A stretch of 12,299 bases of DNA from the NCBI GenBank assembly GCA_043742785.1, contig JAYTXU010000040.1, positions 1 to 12,299 on the forward strand, read 5' to 3'. Numbering within the stretch: the stretch's first letter is position 1; the number at the start of each line of letters is the position of its first letter. A model generated the notes under the pieces. That model saw nothing but the letters and a program-made list of their open reading frames with translations, was not told the origin of the DNA and did not search any database. The DNA is from JACQCF01 sp043742785. Its GTDB lineage: Bacteria; Omnitrophota; Gorgyraeia; Zapsychrales; Fredricksoniimonadaceae. Shown piece by piece: positions 7,017-12,278 of this stretch. The position numbers and the translations under genes are program-made.

Positions 7017-7043
7017 TGCCCAAATGGTGCCCATCAAGGTAAA
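7017..7043 (+). repeat. Direct repeat copy 1, GGTGCCC-type, left of the glycine-rich gene
   Basis: TGCCCAAATGGTGCCCATC (7017-7035) followed by AAGGTAAA. It matches the copy at 7466-7493 with one substitution in the first 19 bases and one inserted C before AAGGT. Each copy contains TGCCCA twice at an 11-bp step, the pattern of arm-type sites bound by tyrosine integrases. Confidence 0.75.
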
Positions 7044-7059
7044 TACAAATGGAGGATAT

Positions 7060-7452
7060 ATGAATAAGATGATATTAATTTTAACAATATTATTGATGAC
7101 AACTACATTTGTATTTGCGGAATGTACGGGTTACTCAGGCCCAGGAGGCCCTTGTTCTACAGGCCCTGGCGGTGGTTTATCAACGGGTCCTGGCGGTGGT
7201 TTGTCTACAGGCCCCGGGGGTGGTTTGTCAACAGGTCCAGGTGGTGGACTTTCAACAGGTCCAGGAGGCGGTCTTTACACAGGTCCAGGAGGAGGACTCT
7301 CTACAGGCCCTGGGGGTGGTTTGTCAACGGGTCCAGGGGGCGGGTTATCAACGGGTCCGGGCGGTGGGCTTTCCACGGGTCCTGGTGGTGGATGTTCTTC
7401 GGGGCCTGGCCCACAATTCGACAAATGGAATCGTCCGAATCCAAATTGTTAA
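7060..7452 (+). CDS. Secreted glycine/proline-rich repeat protein (STGPGGGL octapeptides)
   Basis: A 130-aa protein. Residues 1-20 (MNKMILILTILLMTTTFVFA) form a typical Sec signal peptide with a signal peptidase I site before ECTGYSG. Residues 33-112 are ten tandem octapeptides, STGPGGGL, with only one Y for S and a final C for L. The tail QFDKWNRPNPNC is polar. The mature protein has four cysteines: two before the repeat array (22 and 32), one at its last position (112), one at the C-terminus (130). The start has a strong GGAGG four bases before ATG 7060. The 24-bp DNA units differ mostly at third codon positions, so the peptide is conserved while the DNA has drifted. The gene sits between two direct repeats near the element's right end. 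It would be a flexible extracytoplasmic polypeptide, possibly disulfide-closed at both ends. Function unknown. Confidence 0.82.
   Translation: MNKMILILTILLMTTTFVFAECTGYSGPGGPCSTGPGGGLSTGPGGGLSTGPGGGLSTGPGGGLSTGPGGGLYTGPGGGLSTGPGGGLSTGPGGGLSTGPGGGLSTGPGGGCSSGPGPQFDKWNRPNPNC
7156..7395 (+). repeat. Tandem array of ten 24-bp units
   Basis: Ten in-frame 24-bp units, each encoding STGPGGGL (unit 6 YTGPGGGL, unit 10 ending in C). Units vary at wobble positions (ACA/ACG, GGC/GGT, CCT/CCA/CCC/CCG, GGA/GGG). The array is free of indels. Confidence 0.95.
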
Positions 7453-7463
7453 TAAGCACTATA

Positions 7464-7493
7464 GGTGCCCAAACGGTGCCCATCCAAGGTGAA
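7464..7493 (+). repeat. Direct repeat copy 2, GGTGCCC-type, right of the glycine-rich gene
   Basis: TGCCCAAACGGTGCCCATC (7466-7484), then CAAGGTGAA, preceded by GG so that GGTGCCCA occurs twice 11 bp apart. It is the partner of 7017-7043. The 10-mer GGTGCCCAAA is also present on the minus strand at 4907-4916 in the gap before the xis-like gene. Confidence 0.75.
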
Positions 7494-7497
7494 AAAG

Positions 7498-7522
7498 TTG
7501 TAAAATCTTGTATAAAGTTGTA
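7498..7522 (+). repeat. Three TTGTA motifs phased at exactly 10 bp
   Basis: TTGTA begins at 7498, 7508 and 7518, within units of the form TTGTAtAAns. The spacing is one helical turn, which suits a protein binding one face of the DNA. The motifs lie between the second direct repeat and the att-like RNA 3' end. Confidence 0.5.
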
Positions 7523-7606
7523 TAACGTGTGGAAAGTTCTTCCTGTGTGAAAATTGGCAAAAAAGTGACGTTTTTCGTCTAGGAATTGTCAAATTAGCCT
7601 AATGTA

Positions 7607-7623
7607 TCCCAGCACCTCCACCA
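7607..7623 (+). other. Putative attachment site: 3' end of a tRNA or tmRNA gene (attR)
   Basis: TCCCAGCACCTCCACCA reads as the last bases of a tRNA-like 3' end: T-stem strand CCCAG, acceptor strand CACCTCC, discriminator A, encoded CCA. The upstream bases (AATGTA) do not continue a T-loop, so only the 3' fragment is present. Integrases of islands and satellites commonly recombine within such sequences, leaving an intact RNA gene at one end and a short 3' copy at the other. The layout, with a tail of CACCTCCACCA, suits ssrA (tmRNA) especially, but a tRNA gene is possible. This marks the right border of the element; the intact gene should lie to the left, outside the window. Confidence 0.6.
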
Positions 7624-7628
7624 TTTGT

Positions 7629-7644
7629 TATAAAATGTTTTATT
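7629..7644. repeat. Palindromic 16-mer TATAAAATGTTTTATT, copy 1
   Basis: An exact copy is at 10172-10187. It contains ATAAAA-TG-TTTTAT, a perfect 6-bp inverted repeat around two bases. It follows immediately after the att-like site. Confidence 0.5.
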
Positions 7645-7707
7645 ATTAGTTAGTAATTTAATGTTGATTTTTATCCACTAGGTAACAAATGGGAGAATTA
7701 AATCCTA

Positions 7708-8715
7708 ATGAACAGAATGCATCGTAATTTATCAATTGATATATTCCGGGCCCTTGCAATAATTCTAGTTACTAGTTATCATATTTCGATATTCATTAAC
7801 AATCCTACGCATACGTTTCTTATCTTTGATTTCTATGGCCCTTTTCATAAAGGAACGGTGGGAGTTGCAATTTTTGTTTTTATTTCAGGGTATATTACGC
7901 ACGCGTCATCATTTCGATTGCCGGGGATGGATTTTATTAAAAAACGATTATTGCGTGTGAGTTTGCCGTACTACATGGCTATTTTAGTAATGAATCTATT
8001 GATCTACTTTGGATTTTTTTCATCTGGATCGCATCATTGGGTTGACAATATTACGCATTTGACTTTTATTCATAACTTGCATCCCAAGACTTTTTTTACA
8101 ATATCGGGAGTATTTTGGTATGTTGGGTTGCAAGTACAGCTATATATCCTGTATTTGATCATTAGACAATATGTAAATAAATATTATCTACTCCTTGGAT
8201 TTGTTGCGTTTTTTTGTGCTCTTGCTGCGAATGTTTGGCTGCCTAATTACTTTAGCAATCATTCAGAATGGACGGGTGTTGTCAACAAAAGCGTCCTTTC
8301 TTATGCTTTTTTGTTTATCGCGGGGGTTGTTATTAAAGATCGCGAAGATCTATTCAAGCCAATCTTAGTAAAATCATTTGTATTTTATGGCATTATGATC
8401 ACATCTACAGCATGGTTATTCTTGAAAAGAGATTTCATTGGCTATGGCGAGCTTGATCATATGGCTATTGGTTTACTTCTCGGGCTGCTGATGCTAGGGA
8501 TGCCTAAAATTAATGAGGATAATATTATTGTGCACTCATTGGTAACTATAGGCACGGCTTCATATTCTATTTATCTTTATAATTTTATTTTCTGGACGTT
8601 TGCTCCACAGCTTTATTTTGTTAAAGGGTTGTTTTTATATACTTTTATTACCATAGCGATCGGGATAGCTATGTATTATCTAATCGAAGATCCTATATTA
8701 AAACGAATTCGATAA
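7708..8715 (+). CDS. Membrane acyltransferase, family 3 (OafA/YrhL-like)
   Basis: The 335-aa product is an acyltransferase_3 membrane protein with about ten hydrophobic helices. The N-terminus has the hallmark SIDIFRALAIILVTSYHIS (residues ~9-27) with the conserved His of helix 1, followed by GVAIFVFISGYIT (~51-63) and IKKRLLRVSLPYY (~77-89), the R-containing loop and active-site entrance. Such enzymes transfer acetyl or other acyl groups from the cytoplasm to sugars of O-antigen, exopolysaccharide or peptidoglycan. The ATG at 7708 has GGGAG about a dozen bases upstream; an in-frame ATG follows at 7717. The gene stands alone, just outside the att-like site and before an insertion sequence, so no pathway context is visible and the substrate is unknown. 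Length is normal for a family member without an SGNH domain. Confidence 0.88.
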   Translation: MNRMHRNLSIDIFRALAIILVTSYHISIFINNPTHTFLIFDFYGPFHKGTVGVAIFVFISGYITHASSFRLPGMDFIKKRLLRVSLPYYMAILVMNLLIYFGFFSSGSHHWVDNITHLTFIHNLHPKTFFTISGVFWYVGLQVQLYILYLIIRQYVNKYYLLLGFVAFFCALAANVWLPNYFSNHSEWTGVVNKSVLSYAFLFIAGVVIKDREDLFKPILVKSFVFYGIMITSTAWLFLKRDFIGYGELDHMAIGLLLGLLMLGMPKINEDNIIVHSLVTIGTASYSIYLYNFIFWTFAPQLYFVKGLFLYTFITIAIGIAMYYLIEDPILKRIR

Positions 8716-8724
8716 TGCGGTAGT

Positions 8725-8754
8725 TAGCATATTTTGATGTGCTATCCTTTTGTA
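8725..8754 (+). terminator. Weak terminator candidate after the acyltransferase gene
   Basis: TAGCA (8725-8729) pairs with TGCTA (8740-8744) over a 10-base loop and is followed by TCCTTTTGT. The stem is short and not GC-rich, so this is a weak call. Confidence 0.3.
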
Positions 8755-8796
8755 AGAATTACTTTAAAGAATTATAGGATTTAGTTAACGAGGAGA

Positions 8797-8807
8797 TGAC
8801 CTGCCCC
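8797..8807 (+). repeat. Second IS407-like terminal sequence (solo IS end)
   Basis: TGACCTGCCCC resembles the left end of the neighbouring IS (TGACCTGACCCC at 8847), and lies 50 bp outside it. It could be the remaining end of a related insertion sequence. No matching partner is seen to the right of the IS. Confidence 0.35.
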
Positions 8808-8863
8808 TATTAGTTGTGCCAACTGTTGTGTAGTACTGACGGCTGGTGACCTGACCCCAAAAT

Positions 8864-9688
8864 CTAGACCAACGCTAAGTTGAAATTTTTGCCTTTTGGG
8901 AATCCTTGTTTTTGTTGTCGAGCGAACTCTTCCGGCGCTAAATTGCCGATCGCACTATGCGGCCGGTATGTATTATAATCTTTACGCCAGCACTCAACTT
9001 TTTCAGCAGCATCCGCCACCGTTGCAAAGGCATTTACGTTCAAACATTCATCCCGTAGTTTGCCATTAAAACTTTCAATAAAGGCATTTTCAACCGGTTT
9101 TCCAGGTCGAATAAAGTCCAATTTCACATTATTTTGATACGCCCATATATCCAACGCACGTGATGCAAACTCTGTACCGTTATCAACCGTTATTGCCTTG
9201 GGCAATCCTCTTGTAATCTTTACTTGTTCCAAACATTCAATTACTTTCTTGGCATTCAACGAAAAGTCTGCTGATAAAGCAAGACATTCACGTGTAAAAT
9301 TATCAACGATCGTCAGAATTCTAAATCGGCGATTATTATCTAACATATCAGCTACAAAGTCCATTGACCAATGTTCATTGACTGTTTCTGGTTTGGCAAT
9401 CGGTACTCGTGTATGACTGGCTCGCTTAATCTTCCGACGAATCTTAACTTGCAGACCCATCAGTGCATACAAACGTTGAACCCGTTTATGATTAATACGC
9501 CAGCCTTCACGACGTAATATTTCATAAATCCTGCGGTAACCATAACGGACACGTGTCCTAGCTAATTCTGTAATACGCATACTCAAAGCAGTTTGATCTT
9601 GAGCATGTGACTTATAATACCAACTGGATCGATTGAATTGAATCAGCCTGCAAGATCGCCTAAGTTCAACGTGAAATGTTTCAGACAA
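8864..9688 (-). CDS. IS3-family transposase OrfB (DDE integrase domain)
   Basis: A 274-aa catalytic subunit. The N-terminal part is the HTH_21 region (RSSWYYKS ... RYGYRRIYEILRREGW), then the rve DDE core: first Asp in HWSMDFVADML (residue ~110), second Asp in ITVDNGTEF (~170), and Glu in NAFIESFNGKLRDECLN (~206), with the Lys/Arg seven residues later. The end has the integrase_3 stretch YNTYRPHSAIGNLAPEEFA. The frame continues upstream of the nominal TTG at 9688 through VLKPARKREVVEFL to the slip site, so the natural product is most likely an OrfAB fusion made by -1 frameshifting, not a separate protein. The stop is 17 bp from the IS end, as usual for the family. No lesion is seen. Confidence 0.93.
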   Translation of the reverse strand: MSETFHVELRRSCRLIQFNRSSWYYKSHAQDQTALSMRITELARTRVRYGYRRIYEILRREGWRINHKRVQRLYALMGLQVKIRRKIKRASHTRVPIAKPETVNEHWSMDFVADMLDNNRRFRILTIVDNFTRECLALSADFSLNAKKVIECLEQVKITRGLPKAITVDNGTEFASRALDIWAYQNNVKLDFIRPGKPVENAFIESFNGKLRDECLNVNAFATVADAAEKVECWRKDYNTYRPHSAIGNLAPEEFARQQKQGFPKGKNFNLALV

Positions 9689-9720
9689 AAACTCGACTAC
9701 TTCACGCTTCCTTGCAGGCT

Positions 9721-9990
9721 TTAGAACTTTTTTGTCAGAACCTCTTGGAGCATATGTTTATCCAAGCTCAGATCAGCCACAAGTTTCTTTAATTGCCGAT
9801 TTTCTTCTTCAAGTGATTTTAACTTGCGTAATTCACTTACACCCATCCCAGCATATTTGGTTTTCCACCGGTAAAACGCCGCATCTGAAACTCCCATTTC
9901 ACGGCAAATATCTCCTACTTTTGTCCCTGTTTCGTTACGCTTGAGCGCGTAAGCAATTTGTTCTTCTGTGAATCGTTTCTTCATGCCCAT
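9721..9990 (-). CDS. IS3-family transposase OrfA (helix-turn-helix, leucine zipper)
   Basis: An 89-aa protein with the HTH_Tnp_1 domain: KKRFTEEQIAYALKRNETG, then VGDICREMGVSDAAFYRWK (residues ~26-44), which binds the IS ends, followed by a leucine-zipper-like coiled coil (LRKLKSLEEENRQLKKLVADLSLDKHML, ~55-82) for multimerisation. It ends TKKF-stop at an AAAAAAG run (9733 down to 9727 on the minus strand). A -1 slip there reads on as KKVLKPARKRE into orfB, giving the full transposase. OrfA alone normally acts as a regulator of transposition. The ATG at 9990 follows AGGAGG-type sequence on the minus strand. Confidence 0.93.
   Translation of the reverse strand: MGMKKRFTEEQIAYALKRNETGTKVGDICREMGVSDAAFYRWKTKYAGMGVSELRKLKSLEEENRQLKKLVADLSLDKHMLQEVLTKKF
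9727..9733 (-). promoter_or_regulatory. Programmed -1 frameshift site, AAAAAAG
   Basis: On the minus strand the OrfA codons ACA AAA AAG TTC TAA contain the heptamer A AAA AAG. Slipping back one base yields GTT CTA AAG CCT, which enters the orfB frame 13 codons before its nominal start. This is the standard control of OrfAB fusion in IS3 elements. Confidence 0.85.
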
Positions 9991-10078
9991 CCTCCTGTTT
10001 TGAGGACCCCATTTTAGCAGAGTTTTCTACTTGTAAACGGTTCAGTTTTCAGGGATCAGGTCATAACACTCTCTTTCC

Positions 10079-10108
10079 ATGGCATAGGAGTACCTCTTTC
10101 TATGCCAT
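10079..10108. repeat. 9-bp inverted repeat (hairpin) next to the IS
   Basis: ATGGCATAG (10079-10087) and CTATGCCAT (10100-10108) are perfect inverted copies with a 12-base loop, followed by TATTATATT. It could act as a transcription terminator or be a leftover of another mobile element. The 320-bp gap 10064-10385 also holds a possible IS481-type scrap and the arsenic promoter, and no gene that I can support. Confidence 0.5.
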
Positions 10109-10122
10109 TATTATATTGAAGT

Positions 10123-10164
10123 GTTACCCATGTCTCCGGTATAATCTGTTACTGATGTGTCAGG
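10123..10164. repeat. Degenerate 25-bp-spaced repeat resembling an IS481-family end
   Basis: GTTACCCATGTCTCCGG (10123-10139) and GTTACTGATGTGTCAGG (10148-10164) agree at 13 of 17 positions. ACCCATGTCTCCGGT-like repeats are remembered from IS481-family termini, but no transposase accompanies this one. It is probably a relic. Confidence 0.35.
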
Positions 10165-10171
10165 AAGGACA

Positions 10172-10187
10172 TATAAAATGTTTTATT
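10172..10187. repeat. Palindromic 16-mer TATAAAATGTTTTATT, copy 2
   Basis: Identical to 7629-7644. The pair brackets the acyltransferase gene and the IS. Confidence 0.5.
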
Positions 10188-10322
10188 GTAGTGGTTTATA
10201 ATTTATTGTTTTTTTCCAAAACAGCGCCTACCCAGTGAAGATTCAATATTTTTACCCTTTGTAATCGAAAGATTGTAAGGGATCTTAAAATAAATGGTAG
10301 ATGAAGGATGAATTGAATGAGG

Positions 10323-10350
10323 TTGACAAAGCCTCTTTTTTTATTAGAAT
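10323..10350 (+). promoter_or_regulatory. Promoter of the arsenic operon
   Basis: TTGACA (10323-10328) and TAGAAT (10345-10350) are separated by 16 bp. Transcription would start near 10357, about 30 bases before the DUF134 ATG, at the dyad described separately. Confidence 0.7.
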
Positions 10351-10354
10351 CGCA

Positions 10355-10376
10355 ATGAACCATAGTTCATAATGAA
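10355..10376. promoter_or_regulatory. Putative operator: overlapping dyads at the arsenic promoter start site
   Basis: ATGAAC-CATA-GTTCAT (10355-10370) is a perfect 6-bp inverted repeat, and TTCAT-A-ATGAA (10366-10376) overlaps it. The dyads cover the predicted transcription start, a position from which a bound repressor blocks initiation. The likely binder is the DUF134 protein encoded immediately downstream, by inference. Confidence 0.5.
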
Positions 10377-10385
10377 GAGGTTGAT

Positions 10386-10694
10386 ATGAGGCCGAAGAAA
10401 ACGAGATGGATAAAATGTCATCCGGGGGAAAGATGTTTTCGCCCGGAATCTAAAAAGGCAATTGCTTTGGAAGATTTAGAGTTATCTATAGATGAGTTTG
10501 AGGCTATTCGATTGGCGGATCTTGAAGAGTTAACTCATAAACAAGCGGCAAAATTCATGAAGGTATCTCGACCAACATTCACAAGGATACTTTCTTCTGC
10601 TCATAAAAAAGTGGCGGACGGCTTGGTTAATATTAAGACCATTAAAATAAAAGGTGGGTGTTGTAGTATCAAAACAGTAGGAGAAAAGGCGTGA
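10386..10694 (+). CDS. DUF134 HTH protein, candidate arsenic-responsive regulator
   Basis: The 102-aa protein is a DUF134 family member: RPKKTRWIKCHPGERCFRP (residues 2-20), then LSIDEFEAIRLADLEELTHKQAAKFMKVSRPTFTRILSSAHKKVADGL (33-80), a sigma70-region-4-like helix-turn-helix. Cysteines are at 11 and 17 and as a vicinal pair at 92-93 (GGCC), close to the C-terminus. The start ATG 10386 has AGAGG five bases upstream. Its stop overlaps the GTG start of the efflux pump by 4 bp (GTGA), so it is cotranslated with arsenic genes. No ArsR gene is present, and a dyad lies at the promoter, so autoregulation and thiol-based sensing of arsenite are attractive inferences. Family membership is secure; metal sensing by this protein is not established. 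Confidence 0.9.
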   Translation: MRPKKTRWIKCHPGERCFRPESKKAIALEDLELSIDEFEAIRLADLEELTHKQAAKFMKVSRPTFTRILSSAHKKVADGLVNIKTIKIKGGCCSIKTVGEKA

Positions 10695-11737
10695 AGAAGT
10701 TAGCATTTTTGGATCGATATTTGACGGTGTGGATATTCTTTGCTATGACCATTGGCGTTGGTGTGGGTTTTTTTGTTCCCGGGGTTGTTGGATTTTGGAA
10801 TCAATTTCAATCTGGGACAACCAATGTGCCTATCGCCATAGGCTTAATTCTTATGATGTATCCACCTTTAGCAAAGGTGAAGTATGAAGAATTGGGTGAT
10901 GTATTTAAGGATTTTAAAGTTATTACACTTTCTCTTGTTCAAAACTGGATCATCGGACCAATCTTAATGTTTGTTTTGGCAGTTACCTTTTTAAGAGAGT
11001 ATCCTGAATACATGGTCGGATTGATTATGATTGGTTTAGCCCGGTGTATTGCAATGGTTATTGTTTGGAATGATCTGGCTGATGGAGACGCGGAGTATTG
11101 TGCAGGACTTGTGGCCTTTAATGCAATTTTTCAAGTAATGTTCTTTTCTGTATATGCGTGGGTGTTTATTACGATCTTACCTAATTGGTTTGGCCTTAAA
11201 GGCGTGATTGTGAATGTTACGATTATGCAGATTGCCAAAAGTGTTTTCATTTATTTGGGTATTCCGTTTTTAGCGGGAATGATCTCAAGGTTTGTTTTGC
11301 TTAGGCTAAAGGGTAAGGAATGGTATGGGAGGGTGTTTATCCCAAGAATTAGTCCGATGACTTTAATTGCTCTTTTATTTACGATTTTCGTGATGTTTTC
11401 ACTTAAGGGTGAATATATTGTAAAAATTCCTTTAGATGTTGTTCGAATTGCAATCCCGCTTCTGATTTATTTTATTGTTATGTTTTTTGTTTCATTTTAT
11501 ATGAGTAGAAAGGCTGGGGCTGATTACGGCAAGACGGTCACACTTTCATTTACAGCAGCAAGCAATAATTTTGAATTGGCTATTGCTGTTGCGATTGCTG
11601 TTTTTGGTATTAACTCGGGGGTTGCCTTTGCAGCAGTTATTGGGCCACTTGTTGAGGTTCCGGTTATGATTGGTTTGGTCAATGTGGCAAAGGCCTTCCA
11701 AAAGAACATATCGATAGTCAAAAAACCATGTTGTTAA
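10691..11737 (+). CDS. acr3: Arsenite efflux transporter, ACR3 family
   Basis: The 348-aa membrane protein is an ACR3-type member of the BART superfamily, with about ten helices. Signatures include LILMMYPPLAKVKYEELGDVF (residues ~52-72), the conserved Cys119 in GLARCIAMVIVWNDLADGD (115-133), TAASNNFELAIAVAIAVFG (288-306) and Glu322 in GPLVEVPVMIGLVNVAKAF (318-336). The Cys and Glu are the residues generally required for arsenite extrusion. It exports As(III) from the cytoplasm using the proton gradient. It starts at GTG 10691, overlapping the DUF134 stop, with AGGAG and AAAAGG upstream. An unusual feature is the terminal KKPCC: a vicinal cysteine pair as the last two residues. ArsC follows 16 bp downstream. 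Full length, no lesion. Confidence 0.95.
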   Translation: MKKLAFLDRYLTVWIFFAMTIGVGVGFFVPGVVGFWNQFQSGTTNVPIAIGLILMMYPPLAKVKYEELGDVFKDFKVITLSLVQNWIIGPILMFVLAVTFLREYPEYMVGLIMIGLARCIAMVIVWNDLADGDAEYCAGLVAFNAIFQVMFFSVYAWVFITILPNWFGLKGVIVNVTIMQIAKSVFIYLGIPFLAGMISRFVLLRLKGKEWYGRVFIPRISPMTLIALLFTIFVMFSLKGEYIVKIPLDVVRIAIPLLIYFIVMFFVSFYMSRKAGADYGKTVTLSFTAASNNFELAIAVAIAVFGINSGVAFAAVIGPLVEVPVMIGLVNVAKAFQKNISIVKKPCC

Positions 11738-11753
11738 TGAAAGACGAAATTAT

Positions 11754-12158
11754 ATGAAAAAGAAAGTTCTTATTTTATGCACAGGAAATTCATGTCGTTC
11801 TCAAATGGCCGAAGGCGCTCTGCGTCATTTTCATGGAGAAGATTTTGAAGTTTTCAGCGCGGGAACAAATCCTTCTACTGTTAATCCGATGGCGATTAAG
11901 GTTATGAGGGAAATCGGTATTGATATTTCTAGTCATCGTTCAAAGCATGTTGAGGATTTTAATGGTCAGAAGATGGACTATGTGGTCACGGTGTGTGATA
12001 ATGCAAAAGAAGCCTGTCCGATATTTCCCGGTGGAACAAAAGTTATGCACTGGCCTTTTCCCGATCCGCCACATGAAAAGACAGAGAGCGAAGCGGTTAT
12101 GGTTGAGTTTCGCAAAGTTCGTGACATGATCTGTGATAAATTTAAACAGTTTTTATGA
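11754..12158 (+). CDS. arsC: Arsenate reductase, thioredoxin-coupled (LMW-phosphatase fold)
   Basis: The 134-aa protein reduces arsenate to arsenite, using a cysteine relay regenerated by thioredoxin. The P-loop CTGNSCRS occupies residues 9-16 with the nucleophile Cys9; the resolving cysteines are Cys81 and Cys88 in VTVCDNAKEACPIFPG; Asp104 in PFPDPP is the general acid. These match the Cys10-Cys82-Cys89 triad of the well-studied Gram-positive enzymes. Length is normal for the family. The ATG at 11754 is 16 bp after the ACR3 stop, with a modest purine-rich site (GAAAGACGAAA). Reduction produces the substrate of the neighbouring ACR3 pump, so the three genes form a complete, minimal arsenic-resistance operon. 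Confidence 0.96.
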   Translation: MKKKVLILCTGNSCRSQMAEGALRHFHGEDFEVFSAGTNPSTVNPMAIKVMREIGIDISSHRSKHVEDFNGQKMDYVVTVCDNAKEACPIFPGGTKVMHWPFPDPPHEKTESEAVMVEFRKVRDMICDKFKQFL

Positions 12159-12263
12159 TGGCTTTTCGGTGTAACTCTTGCAGTCAGATTGCAACCAACA
12201 CTATTCAAAACAACCGTAAACAACCAGAAAATAGGGTAACAAGCAGAATTGAAAAAGGCTTAG

Positions 12264-12278
12264 TTTATCGACGATAAA
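12264..12278. repeat. 15-bp palindrome after arsC
   Basis: TTTATCG-A-CGATAAA is a perfect inverted repeat around a single base in the last 140 bases of the window (12159-12299), where no gene is supported. An earlier TTGCA-N7-TGCAA dyad lies at about 12179-12195. Operator or mobile-element end are both possible. Confidence 0.4.

Larger units (their letters stand above)
8847..10063 (-). mobile_element. Complete IS3-family insertion sequence, IS407 group
   Basis: The element is about 1.2 kb with orfA and orfB on the minus strand. Its ends are TGACCTGACCCC at 8847 and, on the other strand, TGACCTGATCCC running in from 10063; imperfect matching continues for about another dozen bases. Both open frames are intact and joined by an A6G slip site, so it appears capable of making transposase. 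Flanking bases (CTGG on the left, TAAC on the right) do not form a target duplication. The element lies between the acyltransferase and the arsenic operon and does not break a recognisable gene. Confidence 0.88.

Noticed and set aside
7156..7395. The tandem repeat array as a CRISPR
   Set aside because: Units are directly adjacent with no spacers and are coding. No cas gene is present.
7109..7550. Long overlapping frames in the other + frames of the glycine-rich gene
   Set aside because: A 24-bp repeat is a multiple of three, so all frames stay open. Only the 7060 frame has a ribosome binding site, a signal peptide and a peptide preserved despite synonymous changes.
7567..7579. GACG-TTTTT-CGTC as a terminator
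   Set aside because: The stem is only 4 bp and no T-run follows it, so it is not convincing.
9686..9735. The orfA/orfB break as a disabling frameshift (pseudogene)
   Set aside because: The A6G heptamer and the smooth continuation KKVLKPARKRE show programmed -1 frameshifting typical of IS3-family elements.
8841..10067. Target-site duplication of the IS
   Set aside because: Bases outside the ends (CTGG and TAAC) do not match at 3 or 4 bp.
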